Part shown: positions 44,032 through 52,126 of the stretch, one piece after another
Position numbering within the stretch: the stretch's first letter is position 1
Layout: the number at the start of each line of letters is the position of its first letter
Assembly: GCF_000758585.1 (NCBI RefSeq)
Contig: NZ_CP009281.1
Span: forward strand, 6,510,001 to 6,574,000
Reading direction: 5' to 3'
From: Paenibacillus sp. FSL R5-0345
GTDB taxonomy: Bacteria > Bacillota > Bacilli > Paenibacillales > Paenibacillaceae
DNA: 64,000 bases
Program-made: the position numbers and the translations under genes
The notes under the pieces: model-generated
What the model saw: only the letters and a program-made list of their open reading frames with translations
Databases searched by the model: none
What the model was told of the DNA's origin: nothing

Positions 44032-45330
44032 TTATAGGATAAAGCCGTATAGTATAGTAGCGACGATAGCCATCGTCAGACCCACGAGACTTTCATAAGG
44101 AATCAGTGACATCCGGTCCTTGATGTTCATCTTAACGGAATCAGCAGTGACGTGGAAGAAGTTACCGTGCGGCAGATGGTCAATTACTGTAGCCCCGGTG
44201 TGCACCATAATCGCCGCATTAAGCGGTGCTGTGCCCATAGATAGAATAGCGGGACCGAACGATCCGGCAGCCACAATCGAAGCCGTTGATGTGGACGCTG
44301 TAGCGGCCGCCATCAAGATACCTGCAATCGGAGCCAGGAAGGTTCCGGAGATGCCCATAGCTGTAATTGCATCAACAACCGTAGCGCTCAAGTCAGACTT
44401 TGAGATAATACCAGCGATGGCACCGGCACCAATCAGGATAATAGCTGTACCAGTCATTTTATTCAAACCGGATGTTGTAAAGGAAATGATGTTCTTCGTC
44501 TGTTTCATAGCAATCAGTCCAATGATACCGGCAAGAGGCAAGATGATCATAGAGTCAACTTTAAAGGATTTCAGCAATTCGATATTCAGAATGTTTCCGA
44601 CCGGATTAATGGCCAGAAGCAAAATAGCGACAACTGGAGCGACGATAGCACGGCCGAAGCTTGGTTTAACCTTAGTGGTATCTTCCTCTTTTGTGACAAC
44701 ATCGCCGTCTGCAATTTTCACACCTTTATTGACCAAGAGATTAGCAATAATAACAGTAACAATCAGACCTGCAACGGCTGGAATAAATCCATGGATCATA
44801 ACCTGAGCTAAATCCACATCAAAGCCCTTCGCTACGGCAATGGTGTTTGGGTTTGGAGAAATAATATTACCTGCTTTACCGCCACCGACCAGTGCGAGCA
44901 GCAAAGCTGTTTTGGAAATACCGATTTTCTTGCCTACGGACAAAGCAATTGGAGCGACGATAATGATCGCTACCGTGATGAATACACCGACTGCTGTAAT
45001 AATCATTGTAGCCAGTGCTATAGACAATAAGGCTTTCTTTTCACCAAGCTTATCTACGATGGTCTCGGCCATCCGTTCGGCTGCACCTGATTCAATCAGT
45101 ACCCCCGCCAGCACACCTGCTGCGAGTACACGCACAACTGCACCCATTACACTATTCGTTCCATCGATAATATACTGTACCGTTTCCGCAATAGAAGCGC
45201 CGCCCAATATCCCTCCGGCAATTGCGCCTAAAAAGAGTGCGTAGACCGGATTAACCTTTTTAAAAATCAATACGACGGCTAATATCAATCCTGCAACAGC
45301 GCCCATCCAGTTAATTACTGTGCCTTCCAT
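44032..45330 (-). CDS. GntP-family gluconate/glycerate:H+ permease
   Basis: 432 residues with about 12-14 helices. The family signatures VNPVYALFLGAIAGGILGG, SPNPNTIAVAKGFD and HTGATVIDHLPHGNFFH are present. GntP members import gluconate, glycerate or related hydroxy acids. Context with glycerate kinase and CdaR makes glycerate the likely substrate. AAGGGGG precedes the ATG. A catabolite-repression site and a strong palindrome lie upstream. Confidence 0.9.
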   Translation of the reverse strand: MEGTVINWMGAVAGLILAVVLIFKKVNPVYALFLGAIAGGILGGASIAETVQYIIDGTNSVMGAVVRVLAAGVLAGVLIESGAAERMAETIVDKLGEKKALLSIALATMIITAVGVFITVAIIIVAPIALSVGKKIGISKTALLLALVGGGKAGNIISPNPNTIAVAKGFDVDLAQVMIHGFIPAVAGLIVTVIIANLLVNKGVKIADGDVVTKEEDTTKVKPSFGRAIVAPVVAILLLAINPVGNILNIELLKSFKVDSMIILPLAGIIGLIAMKQTKNIISFTTSGLNKMTGTAIILIGAGAIAGIISKSDLSATVVDAITAMGISGTFLAPIAGILMAAATASTSTASIVAAGSFGPAILSMGTAPLNAAIMVHTGATVIDHLPHGNFFHVTADSVKMNIKDRMSLIPYESLVGLTMAIVATILYGFIL

Positions 45331-45380
45331 CTCTAGTTGCCCCCTTAATATAAAAGTATGACACTGTAAAGTGTGTGTTT

Positions 45381-45395
45381 TGATAACGCTTTCTA
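45381..45395 (-). promoter_or_regulatory. Catabolite-responsive element (cre) candidate before the GntP operon
   Basis: TAGAAAGCGTTATCA matches the CcpA consensus WTGNAANCGNWNNCW at all but one fixed position. It overlaps the predicted transcript start below a TATACT -10 box (45401-45406), the usual place for CcpA repression. No clear -35 box is present. Confidence 0.65.
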
Positions 45396-45450
45396 AACTG
45401 AGTATACTGCGCTTACAAACTCAATTATATTGACGGGACAACCTATTTTT

Positions 45451-45466
45451 TTGTGCAAATGCACAA
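45451..45466 (-). promoter_or_regulatory. Candidate CdaR operator before the GntP operon
   Basis: Inverted repeat TTGTGCAAATGCACAA (7-2-7), about 57-72 bases upstream of the predicted start, an activator position. The missing -35 box fits an activator-dependent promoter. Confidence 0.5.
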
Positions 45467-45474
45467 GCCCCGAA

Positions 45475-45524
45475 CACAAAAAAAAGACCAAGCTTAGGTT
45501 TCAGTACACCAGAGCTTGGTCTTT
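45475..45524 (-). terminator. Terminator of xpt-pbuX
   Basis: AAGACCAAGCTC pairs with AAGCTTGGTCTT, with a longer imperfect inner stem, and about nine T follow on the minus strand. Confidence 0.88.
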
Positions 45525-45543
45525 TATCATGAATTAAATAAGT

Positions 45544-46863
45544 TTAGGAGACTTGAGATTCCTTAGCGAGAACAGGTATGGTGTTATCCTCTACCTGCAC
45601 ATCATCCTTTGTCTTGGAGAGGAAAATGTTCAGTACAATCGCTGTAAGCGAACCGGATACGATACCGTTCTGCAGCAGCATCCGAGCAAATTCAGGCAGC
45701 TCTGCGAACATTGCAGGAAGTGTTGCTGAACCTAATCCAACAGCGATACTGCAAGCAGCAATCAGTAGATTACCATCCTTACGGAGATCCACATCGGATA
45801 GAATGGATATCCCGGAAACGGCAACCGATCCGAACATGACAATCATGGCCCCACCAAGTACGGCATTCGGTACAATCGTCGTCAAGGCAGCCAGCTTAGG
45901 CAAAAGACCCAGTACAATCATGATCCCGCCAGCGGCAAAAATAACATTACGGGTCTTAATGCGAGACAGCGAAATCAAGCCCACATTTTGAGAAAAAGCG
46001 GTGTATGGGAAAGCATTAAAGATTCCGCCCAGCATAATAGCTACACCCTCGGAACGCAGTCCGTTTACGATCTGCTTCTGTTCAACTTTCTGATCAATTA
46101 CCTTACCTACTGCAAAATAAACCCCCGTAGATTCCACCATACTAACAATATTAACGATGATCATAGTGAAGATTGCAGTAAGACTGAACTCAGGCCATCC
46201 GAAGTAGAACGGCTGTGCGATGCTCACCCAAGAAGCGTCACCTACCGTAGAAAAGTTAACGATACCCATTCCATAAGCAATCGCAGTACCCACCACTAAG
46301 CCCACCAGAACAGATATCGAGCGTAGGAATCCTGTGGCGAAACGGTTAACCGCTAAAATGACAAGCAATGTAATCAGTGCAAGCAGCAAATTGCGAGGTT
46401 GTCCAAAATCAGCGCTGCCTTCTCCGCCAGCAACATTATTCATAGCTACCGGAATAAGAGATAGCCCGATAATAGTCACGACAGAACCCGTTACAATGGT
46501 CGGGAAGAACTTCAGCAGCTTCCCATAAAGCGGGGCCGCAAGTACAACGAACAACCCGGAAATGATGATGGCACCGTACGCAGTCGCCAGATTATGGGTC
46601 GAAGCAATGGCGATAATTGGGCCAACTGCTGTAAAGGTACATCCAAGAATAACGGGGAGTCTGCTACCAAAATACTTGGTGCCCATAATTTGCAGCAACG
46701 TAGCCAATCCGCAAGTGAACAAATCGGCTGCGATGAGGTAGGCCATCTGAGTTCCATTCAGCTTCAAGGCGCCCCCAACAATCAGCGGTACGATAACTGC
46801 TCCTGCATACATGGCTAGTACATGCTGAAGACCTAACGTAAATACCTTTTGCTTGCTTAACAT
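45544..46863 (-). CDS. pbuX: Xanthine permease, NCS2 family
   Basis: 439 residues, about 14 helices. The opening LGLQHVLAMYAGAVIVPLI and the later MIVNIVSMVESTGVYFAVGK and NAFPYTAFSQNVGLI match bacterial xanthine/uric acid permeases of the NAT/NCS2 family. It overlaps xpt by seven bases and AAGGAG precedes its ATG. It imports xanthine for salvage by Xpt and is controlled by the riboswitch tandem upstream of xpt. Confidence 0.94.
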   Translation of the reverse strand: MLSKQKVFTLGLQHVLAMYAGAVIVPLIVGGALKLNGTQMAYLIAADLFTCGLATLLQIMGTKYFGSRLPVILGCTFTAVGPIIAIASTHNLATAYGAIIISGLFVVLAAPLYGKLLKFFPTIVTGSVVTIIGLSLIPVAMNNVAGGEGSADFGQPRNLLLALITLLVILAVNRFATGFLRSISVLVGLVVGTAIAYGMGIVNFSTVGDASWVSIAQPFYFGWPEFSLTAIFTMIIVNIVSMVESTGVYFAVGKVIDQKVEQKQIVNGLRSEGVAIMLGGIFNAFPYTAFSQNVGLISLSRIKTRNVIFAAGGIMIVLGLLPKLAALTTIVPNAVLGGAMIVMFGSVAVSGISILSDVDLRKDGNLLIAACSIAVGLGSATLPAMFAELPEFARMLLQNGIVSGSLTAIVLNIFLSKTKDDVQVEDNTIPVLAKESQVS

Positions 46864-47471
46864 CCCGCACTCTCCTTGATTTTCTCTAATGAGCTTTCAT
46901 TATCAATGAAGTGAATTTCACCTGGTGACATAGATGCAATACGTGCCAAGGCATGGACTTCTATGCCTCTGTTCTCCAGAAGGCTCCGACCTTCTTGGAA
47001 GCTCTTTTCAATGACACATCCGACGCCAAGGAGCTCTGCTCCAGCCTCTTTCACGATATCAACCAGTCCTACAAGTGCAGCACCAGTAGCGAGGAAATCA
47101 TCCACAATAAGCACTTTGTCATTCGGTCCAAGATATTTCTGGGAGACGCTGACCAAATAATCCTCTTGGCGTGTAAAGGAATGCACCGGCGCTGAGTAGA
47201 CAGCCTCTGAGAGCGTTACTGCTTTCTTTTTCTTCGCGTAAATAAACGGTACACCTAATGCAATCGCAGTAGCCATGGCGAACTGAATTCCACTAGCTTC
47301 AATGGTAATCACTTTGGTAATCGGTTGATGACCGAACAATTTTTTGAACTCCTGACCGATTTGCAGCGCTAGCTCCGTATCGACCTGATGATTCAGAAAT
47401 GAATCTACCTTCAGTACCGTATCTGATAAAATGAGACCCTCTTGTCTAATGCGCTCTTGAAGTACTTTCAT
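46857..47471 (-). CDS. xpt: Xanthine phosphoribosyltransferase
   Basis: 204 residues. It converts xanthine and PRPP to XMP. The PRPP-binding loop VLIVDDFLATGAA (120-132) and the N-terminal LSDTVLKVDSFLNHQVD are characteristic. The ribosome site GGAG is 13 bases from the ATG, longer than usual. First gene of the operon; its use of PRPP as co-substrate matches the PRPP-type aptamer in the leader. Confidence 0.96.
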   Translation of the reverse strand: MKVLQERIRQEGLILSDTVLKVDSFLNHQVDTELALQIGQEFKKLFGHQPITKVITIEASGIQFAMATAIALGVPFIYAKKKKAVTLSEAVYSAPVHSFTRQEDYLVSVSQKYLGPNDKVLIVDDFLATGAALVGLVDIVKEAGAELLGVGCVIEKSFQEGRSLLENRGIEVHALARIASMSPGEIHFIDNESSLEKIKESAGC

Positions 47472-47502
47472 CGTGAACTAATCTCTCCTCTTCATTAAAA
47501 AA

Positions 47503-47554
47503 ACAAAAAAAGGACAAATCCCTTGAGTCGTTTCTCTCAAGTGAATCTGTCCTT
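47503..47554 (-). terminator. Riboswitch-controlled terminator in the xpt leader
   Basis: AAGGACA ... CTTGAG pairs with CTCAAG ... TGTCCTT and seven T follow. Its 5' arm (about 47546-47554) overlaps the last bases of the ykkC-type aptamer, so folding of that aptamer competes with termination. Confidence 0.85.
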
Positions 47555-47651
47555 CTGGGCTTTTGTCCCTTAGTGGTGTAACACTGCATAGTGTCCGCAT
47601 CGCTCGGTCCAGACCTTTCCTCCAAAGAAGAAAGCGGAACCCTAGATGCGC
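47549..47651 (-). promoter_or_regulatory. ykkC-family riboswitch aptamer, PRPP type likely
   Basis: On the minus strand the conserved blocks occur in order: closing stem GCATC / GATGC, CTAGGGTTCCGC, a variable stem, GTCTGGACCGAGC, a small hairpin ACACTATGCAGTGT, then TTACACC and GGGACAAAAGCCCAG. These are the hallmarks of the ykkC class, which senses guanidine, ppGpp or PRPP. Association with a guanine aptamer and a PRPP-using gene favours PRPP. PRPP versus ppGpp differ by very few bases, so specificity is inferred. Confidence 0.85.
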
Positions 47652-47658
47652 TATTTCA

Positions 47659-47727
47659 CTCATAGTCGGATAATTGCGATGGTTATCCGGTAGAAACTTA
47701 TGGGCCATATCCCCAAGATTATATGAG
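47659..47727 (-). promoter_or_regulatory. Guanine (purine) riboswitch aptamer
   Basis: Minus strand: P1 CTCATA / TATGAG, conserved ATAATCTTGGGGATATGG, loop region TTTCTACCGG and CCGACTATGAG. The pyrimidine deciding specificity is C in GACTA, which selects guanine or xanthine-like purines over adenine. It lies eight bases before the ykkC-type aptamer. Confidence 0.95.
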
Positions 47728-47759
47728 TTTTATTAATGTTCGATATGAATACCTTGTAT

Positions 47760-47788
47760 ATCTTACACGCTCTGTCTGGTGCTTACAA
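47760..47788 (-). promoter_or_regulatory. SigA-type promoter of xpt-pbuX
   Basis: On the minus strand TTGTAA (47783-47788) and TAAGAT (47760-47765) are 17 bases apart. The predicted start near 47753 places both aptamers within the leader. Confidence 0.55.
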
Positions 47789-47862
47789 GCAAAATTTTTA
47801 GTATTTTGCATACCATTTTCAGGTTATTTTCACCAAATTCAATTGTTTACATTTAGTAGTGG

Positions 47863-48810
47863 TTACTCCAAGATCTTCTGCGCCGTTTCTTCGGTTGTTA
47901 CGAGGACATTCATGTACCCGCCGTTTAGCGCTCCTAAGATCCCCGAAACCTTCTCCAGCGATTCCGCTACACCAATCGAGTACCTCGCTCGCTTGATCTG
48001 CTCCAGCTCAATGGTCAGCGTTCGGTCCGATATTGCTGTGCGTACAGGCACTCCATTGCCATCATAAAAACGTGAGCAAATATCGCCTGCTACTTTCCCG
48101 TCCTCCAGCTCATCAATCACAGCATCGCCATAAAACCCACGCCATGCCTCTTCGCCTTTAATTTCCGGTGATCCAATGCCGAATATAGCGATATCCAGCC
48201 GATCCCATGCCTTGGCAATGGTCTGGTAATACTGCGAACGCATTAGCTGATCTCTGGTTTCCTTTTGCTCCGTGATCGCTGGCACGTCAATCATTAATGA
48301 GCGCGCACCCCACTTTAAGGCAGCTTGGTAGCAGATATTATTGACATGGTATCCGCTCTCCATCTTTCCAGATGGACCACCCACCGTAGGAACACAAGTT
48401 ACAAAAGGCCTCTGTGCGACGGTCAGATTGTCTACAACAGCAGCTAAGCTGCTTCCCCAAGAGAACCCAATCGTATCTTTCGGCTGAACCACTTGCTCCA
48501 GCCATTTCGCGCAAGCTTGTCCAATAGCTTTACGTTTGACCACTCCGGACTGAGCCGGATCTACCTCTACAACAATAGCTTCCTTCAGCCCGAACCGTTC
48601 TTTCAGCTCCTGCTCCAGTGTACAATGATCTCCAATATCGTAATTGATGGTGATCGTAACGATGCCTTCTTCACGGACTCTCTTCAGCATCCTGCTAATG
48701 GTTGTGCGATATATACCAAGTTCATTCGAAATTTCATTTTGCGTTAAATTCTGCTCATAATACATTTGTGCAATCTTAATGAGCAACTTCTTGTCTTCTT
48801 TTCGATCCAT
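47863..48810 (-). CDS. SorC/DeoR-type sugar-phosphate-responsive regulator
   Basis: 315 residues. The N-terminal helix-turn-helix is YYEQNLTQNEISNELGIYRTTISRML (about 18-43). The C-terminal sugar-binding domain has TIGFSWGSSLAAVVDNL, IFGIGSPEI and GDICSRFYDGNG, as in SorC, DeoR and CggR. It is divergent from rpiA and the oxidoreductase gene, its likely targets, with shared inverted and direct repeats between them. AGGAG precedes the ATG. Confidence 0.9.
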   Translation of the reverse strand: MDRKEDKKLLIKIAQMYYEQNLTQNEISNELGIYRTTISRMLKRVREEGIVTITINYDIGDHCTLEQELKERFGLKEAIVVEVDPAQSGVVKRKAIGQACAKWLEQVVQPKDTIGFSWGSSLAAVVDNLTVAQRPFVTCVPTVGGPSGKMESGYHVNNICYQAALKWGARSLMIDVPAITEQKETRDQLMRSQYYQTIAKAWDRLDIAIFGIGSPEIKGEEAWRGFYGDAVIDELEDGKVAGDICSRFYDGNGVPVRTAISDRTLTIELEQIKRARYSIGVAESLEKVSGILGALNGGYMNVLVTTEETAQKILE

Positions 48811-48879
48811 GATGAACTCCTCGCTTTTTTCAAGGATTTGACGGATTCAGAACCCCTCGTTATACTGTAGACGATTATT

Positions 48880-48922
48880 TTGCACATTTTTTATTATATT
48901 GCACAAATGTGCTTACTATCAA
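48880..48922 (-). promoter_or_regulatory. Promoter of the SorC-type gene with candidate operator
   Basis: Minus strand TTGATA (48917-48922), 18 bases, TATAAT (48893-48898). The spacer contains the palindrome GCACATTTGTGC, and TTGCACA occurs twice (48880 and 48899) on the plus strand, 19 bases apart. This fits autoregulation and control of divergent rpiA. Confidence 0.6.
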
Positions 48923-48945
48923 TTTTTTAACGGAGATGATCGGCT

Positions 48946-49620
48946 TTGAATATGGACTTTAGGAAGAAAAGTTGCGCCGCAGAAGCTCTGAAGTATATTA
49001 AGAACGACACAACCATTGGTCTTGGCGGGGGTAGTACGATTTCCTACTTAATCGGGAATATTAAAGAAGCAGATCTTCGGGTAAAGGTAGTTACCCCCTC
49101 CTTCACTACAGCTTCACTCTGTGTCCAGAATGGATTGCAGGTCATCCCAACTTGGTCTGTTGAGCGAATAGCTGTTGCTTTTGACGGCTGTGATGAGGTG
49201 GATGAGCAACTGCATGCGCTCAAGAGCGGCGGCGGCATTCATACGAAAGAAAAACTGATTGCCAGTATGGCCGATCAATATATATTGCTGGTAGATGAAA
49301 CAAAGCTTGTGAACAAGTTAACCTTCAAGCATCCCGTAGTCTTGGAAGTTCTTAAGGATGCCCTTAGTTATGTTCAACATTCTGTGAAATCGCTGGGCGG
49401 AAAGCCTGAGATCCGAACAAGCACAAGTAAAGATGGGTATACGGTCAGTGATCACGGCAATGTGCTGCTGGATGTCTTTTTTGACAAGGTAGAGGATAGC
49501 ACTGCCCTTCAAACTAAACTCAAAGCCATTAACGGGGTCATTGAGACCTCCCTATTCACAAAAGAAGTTACTGCAGCACTTGTGGCTGGTTCGGATGGAA
49601 TCAAAATTATCTCTAAGTAG
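48946..49620 (+). CDS. rpiA: Ribose-5-phosphate isomerase A
   Basis: 224 residues. It interconverts ribose 5-phosphate and ribulose 5-phosphate. GLGGGSTISYLI near the N-terminus, the catalytic region FDGCDEVDEQLHALKSGGGIHTKEK (DGADEID replaced by DGCDEVD) and a C-terminal domain of normal length are present. TTG is taken as start because CGGAGATG is ten bases upstream; an ATG two codons later is possible. As it lies in a small regulated operon, it may be a catabolic paralogue rather than the housekeeping enzyme. Confidence 0.9.
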   Translation: MNMDFRKKSCAAEALKYIKNDTTIGLGGGSTISYLIGNIKEADLRVKVVTPSFTTASLCVQNGLQVIPTWSVERIAVAFDGCDEVDEQLHALKSGGGIHTKEKLIASMADQYILLVDETKLVNKLTFKHPVVLEVLKDALSYVQHSVKSLGGKPEIRTSTSKDGYTVSDHGNVLLDVFFDKVEDSTALQTKLKAINGVIETSLFTKEVTAALVAGSDGIKIISK

Positions 49621-49653
49621 AATCAAACAATCTAAACAGGCGAGGTGCTAACA

Positions 49654-50622
49654 ATGAGCAATCTAAAGTGGGCAATCATCGGCCCGGGAAGTATCGCTAC
49701 TGAATTTGCGGCTGCCCTTAATGACATCGGCGGGACCTTATATGCAGTAGGATCACGGACCTTAGCGAAAGCCCAGGCGTTCGCGAGTCAATATGGAGCG
49801 GAAAAGGCCTATGGGAATTACAGCGAAATGCTGCAAGACCCGGAAATCAATGTCGTCTATATCTCTACACCACATAGCAATCATTACGAATACATCATGG
49901 AGAGCTTGCAGAATAACAAACATGTCCTCTGTGAAAAAGCAATCACCGTAAATAGCAGACAGCTACAGGAAATCGCCGAGCTTGCTAAGCAAAAAAGCTT
50001 AGTCGTCGCAGAAGCTATGACCATCTACCATATGCCACTGTACAAAAAGCTACGGCAAATCGTGGAGGAAGGCAAGATCGGGCGCCTAAAAATGGTGCAG
50101 GTCTCCTTCGGCAGCCATAAGGAATATGATGTGAACAACCGCTTCTTCAACAAAGAACTGGCGGGCGGAGCACTGCTGGATATCGGAACGTATGCCTTAT
50201 CCTTCACAAGATTTTTCCTGTCCAAACAACCACATGAAATTCTAACGACGGTGAAACGTTTTGAGACAGGCGTTGATGAACAATCCGGAATCATACTGAA
50301 CAACGATGCAGATGAAATGGCGGTCATCTCCCTTACCATGCGCTCCAAAATGCCTAAACGCGGCGTCGTTGCTGGAGAACTTGGCTTTATTACCGTTGAT
50401 AATTTTCCGCGGGCCTCTAAAGCTACAATTCAATATTTAGATGGCACCTTAGAAACGATTGAAATCGGCGATTCTTCTATAGCGCTGCAATACGAAATAG
50501 AGGATATGCAGCGCTATATCGCGGAAAAAGGCAACCAGGAAACCCTTAATCTTTCCTTAGATGTTATGGACATTATGAGTAATGTTAGGGAACAATGGGG
50601 AATCAAATACAGCTTCGAATAA
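49654..50622 (+). CDS. Gfo/Idh/MocA-family oxidoreductase
   Basis: 322-residue NAD(P)-dependent dehydrogenase. The Rossmann part has WAIIGPGSIATEFAAAL and VYISTPHSNHYEY, followed by the family motif LCEKAITVN (Glu-Lys pair of the catalytic domain) and GGALLDIGTYALSF, close to dihydrodiol or sugar dehydrogenase-like members. The ATG at 49654 has GGCGAGGTG before it; a GTG three codons earlier lies inside that site. It is cotranscribed with rpiA, which suggests a sugar or polyol pathway. Confidence 0.9.
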   Translation: MSNLKWAIIGPGSIATEFAAALNDIGGTLYAVGSRTLAKAQAFASQYGAEKAYGNYSEMLQDPEINVVYISTPHSNHYEYIMESLQNNKHVLCEKAITVNSRQLQEIAELAKQKSLVVAEAMTIYHMPLYKKLRQIVEEGKIGRLKMVQVSFGSHKEYDVNNRFFNKELAGGALLDIGTYALSFTRFFLSKQPHEILTTVKRFETGVDEQSGIILNNDADEMAVISLTMRSKMPKRGVVAGELGFITVDNFPRASKATIQYLDGTLETIEIGDSSIALQYEIEDMQRYIAEKGNQETLNLSLDVMDIMSNVREQWGIKYSFE

Positions 50623-50650
50623 CATCCTGAACACAATAGATCAATCATCA

Positions 50651-50695
50651 AAGCGTTGGTATTCTCATGAGTTCATGGGGTCCAACGTTTTTTTT
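50651..50695 (+). terminator. Terminator of rpiA-oxidoreductase operon
   Basis: AGCGTTGG pairs with CCAACGTT around a long loop and about eight T follow. Confidence 0.75.
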
Positions 50696-50746
50696 GGCGG
50701 ATAATATTCTAGAAATGGCTGACAATATCCTTAGGCGATAACTAAT

Positions 50747-50791
50747 AGGTACTTTTTAGTACCTATAGCACTTTAAAGTACGTACTATACT
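50747..50791 (+). promoter_or_regulatory. Double palindromic operator at the MFS/aldo-keto reductase promoter
   Basis: AGGTACTTTTTAGTACCT (50747-50764) is a perfect 7-4-7 inverted repeat. A second palindrome AGTACGTACT (50778-50787) overlaps the -10 box TATACT (50786-50791). GTAC-T-rich-GTAC sites of this kind are bound by HxlR/DUF24 or MarR-type regulators; the regulator gene is not in view. Confidence 0.5.
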
Positions 50792-50859
50792 TAATGGATA
50801 CATGGCTTCATAATTGCACTTACCGGCCGGTGAATTAACAGAGTGTAGGAGTGAAAGAC

Positions 50860-52068
50860 ATGTTGCTAGACCAAAAAAGAAGTACCCTAGCCCTCTTGGC
50901 TTTAGCCATTAGTGCCTTTGCGATCGGAACCACCGAGTTTATCAGCGTGGGGCTACTGCCACTTATCGCCGATGACCTGCATATACCGCTAACCACAGCT
51001 GGATTAACTGTTACTTTGTACGCCTTAGGGGTAACTTTTGGCGCCCCTATCTTAACATCCCTGACTACGGCAATATCGCGCAAAGCATTATTGCTGATCA
51101 TCATGATTGTTTTTATCATTGGCAATAGCCTTGCCGCGGCTGCGGACGGTATTACTATTCTGCTAATAGCAAGAATAATATCCGCCCTTTCACACGGTCT
51201 GTTCATGTCGATTGCTTCGACCATTGCCGCCGACCTCGTGCCTGAGAATCGTAAAGCCAGTGCTATTGCGATTATGTTCACAGGACTAACCGTAGCTACC
51301 GTAACCGGTGTTCCACTGGGTACCTTTCTAGGGCAACAGTTAGGCTGGCGAGCGGCATTCATCGCCATTATTGTTATCGGGCTTATAGCGCTCATCAGTA
51401 ATCTCATCTTGGTCCCTGCTACAGGGCTGCGCAAAGGTACCCGAACACCGCTTCGTGAACAAGTCAAGCTCGTGACGAACGGACGGCTACTGCTGGCGTT
51501 TGCAATCACCGCTTTAGGGTATGGAGGTACCTTTGTAGTCTTTACTTATTTATCTCCACTTCTTCATGAAATCAGCGGCTTCAAAGAGAGCACCGTTGCC
51601 ATTATCCTTCTTGTATATGGCATAGCTATTGCCATTGGCAATGTCATTGGAGGCAAAGTAGCTAACCGTAAACCTATGAATGCCCTGTTCTACATGTTTG
51701 CTGTACAAGCTGTTGTACTGTTCGTCTTAACCTTTACTGCACCCTATAAAGTGGCTGCATTACTCACGATCTTCTTTATGGGATTGTTAGCCTTCATGAA
51801 CGTACCCGGTCTACAGGTACATGTAGTTACACTTGCAGATCGATATGCTCCGAGTGCAAGAGACGTCGCTTCTGCGCTAAATATTGCTGCTTTTAACGCT
51901 GGTATCGCCATTGGCGCCTATCTTGGCGGTATTGTGACGGATCACATGGGACTGATTCATACCACTTGGGTGGGTGCTATAATGGTTCTCTCCGCAGTAT
52001 TCTTAACCGCCTGGAGTCGTGCGCTGGAGAAGAAAGACGAGACTCTTCTCCAGTCCGAAGCTGCTTAA
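50860..52068 (+). CDS. MFS exporter (AraJ/YdhP-like, DHA1)
   Basis: 402 residues with 12 helices. The opening AFAIGTTEFISVGLLPLIADDL is the hallmark of the sugar/purine efflux branch; motif A-like YALGVTFGAPILTSLT and GVPLGTFLGQQLGWR follow. The ATG at 50860 is chosen because AGGAG lies eight bases upstream; a GTG three codons earlier lies within that site. It is probably cotranscribed with the aldo-keto reductase 58 bases downstream. Substrate unknown. Confidence 0.9.
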   Translation: MLLDQKRSTLALLALAISAFAIGTTEFISVGLLPLIADDLHIPLTTAGLTVTLYALGVTFGAPILTSLTTAISRKALLLIIMIVFIIGNSLAAAADGITILLIARIISALSHGLFMSIASTIAADLVPENRKASAIAIMFTGLTVATVTGVPLGTFLGQQLGWRAAFIAIIVIGLIALISNLILVPATGLRKGTRTPLREQVKLVTNGRLLLAFAITALGYGGTFVVFTYLSPLLHEISGFKESTVAIILLVYGIAIAIGNVIGGKVANRKPMNALFYMFAVQAVVLFVLTFTAPYKVAALLTIFFMGLLAFMNVPGLQVHVVTLADRYAPSARDVASALNIAAFNAGIAIGAYLGGIVTDHMGLIHTTWVGAIMVLSAVFLTAWSRALEKKDETLLQSEAA

Positions 52069-52126
52069 TCAGCTGTGCATTTACAAACCAATCAAACTTT
52101 TAAATATCTTAGGAGGTAATTTTATT

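Noticed and set aside
44120..44806. A 228-codon open frame antisense to the GntP permease gene
   Set aside because: It mirrors the hydrophobic helices of the sense gene, has no ribosome site and no recognisable domain; a compositional shadow.
45361..45374. Similarity between ACACTGTAAAGTGT here and ACACTATGCAGTGT in the xpt leader as a shared operator
   Set aside because: The xpt copy is the small variable hairpin inside the ykkC aptamer, so the likeness is most simply coincidence.
50835..51509. A 224-codon open frame antisense to the MFS exporter gene
   Set aside because: Same reason: opposite-strand echo of a membrane protein gene, no motif and no Shine-Dalgarno sequence.
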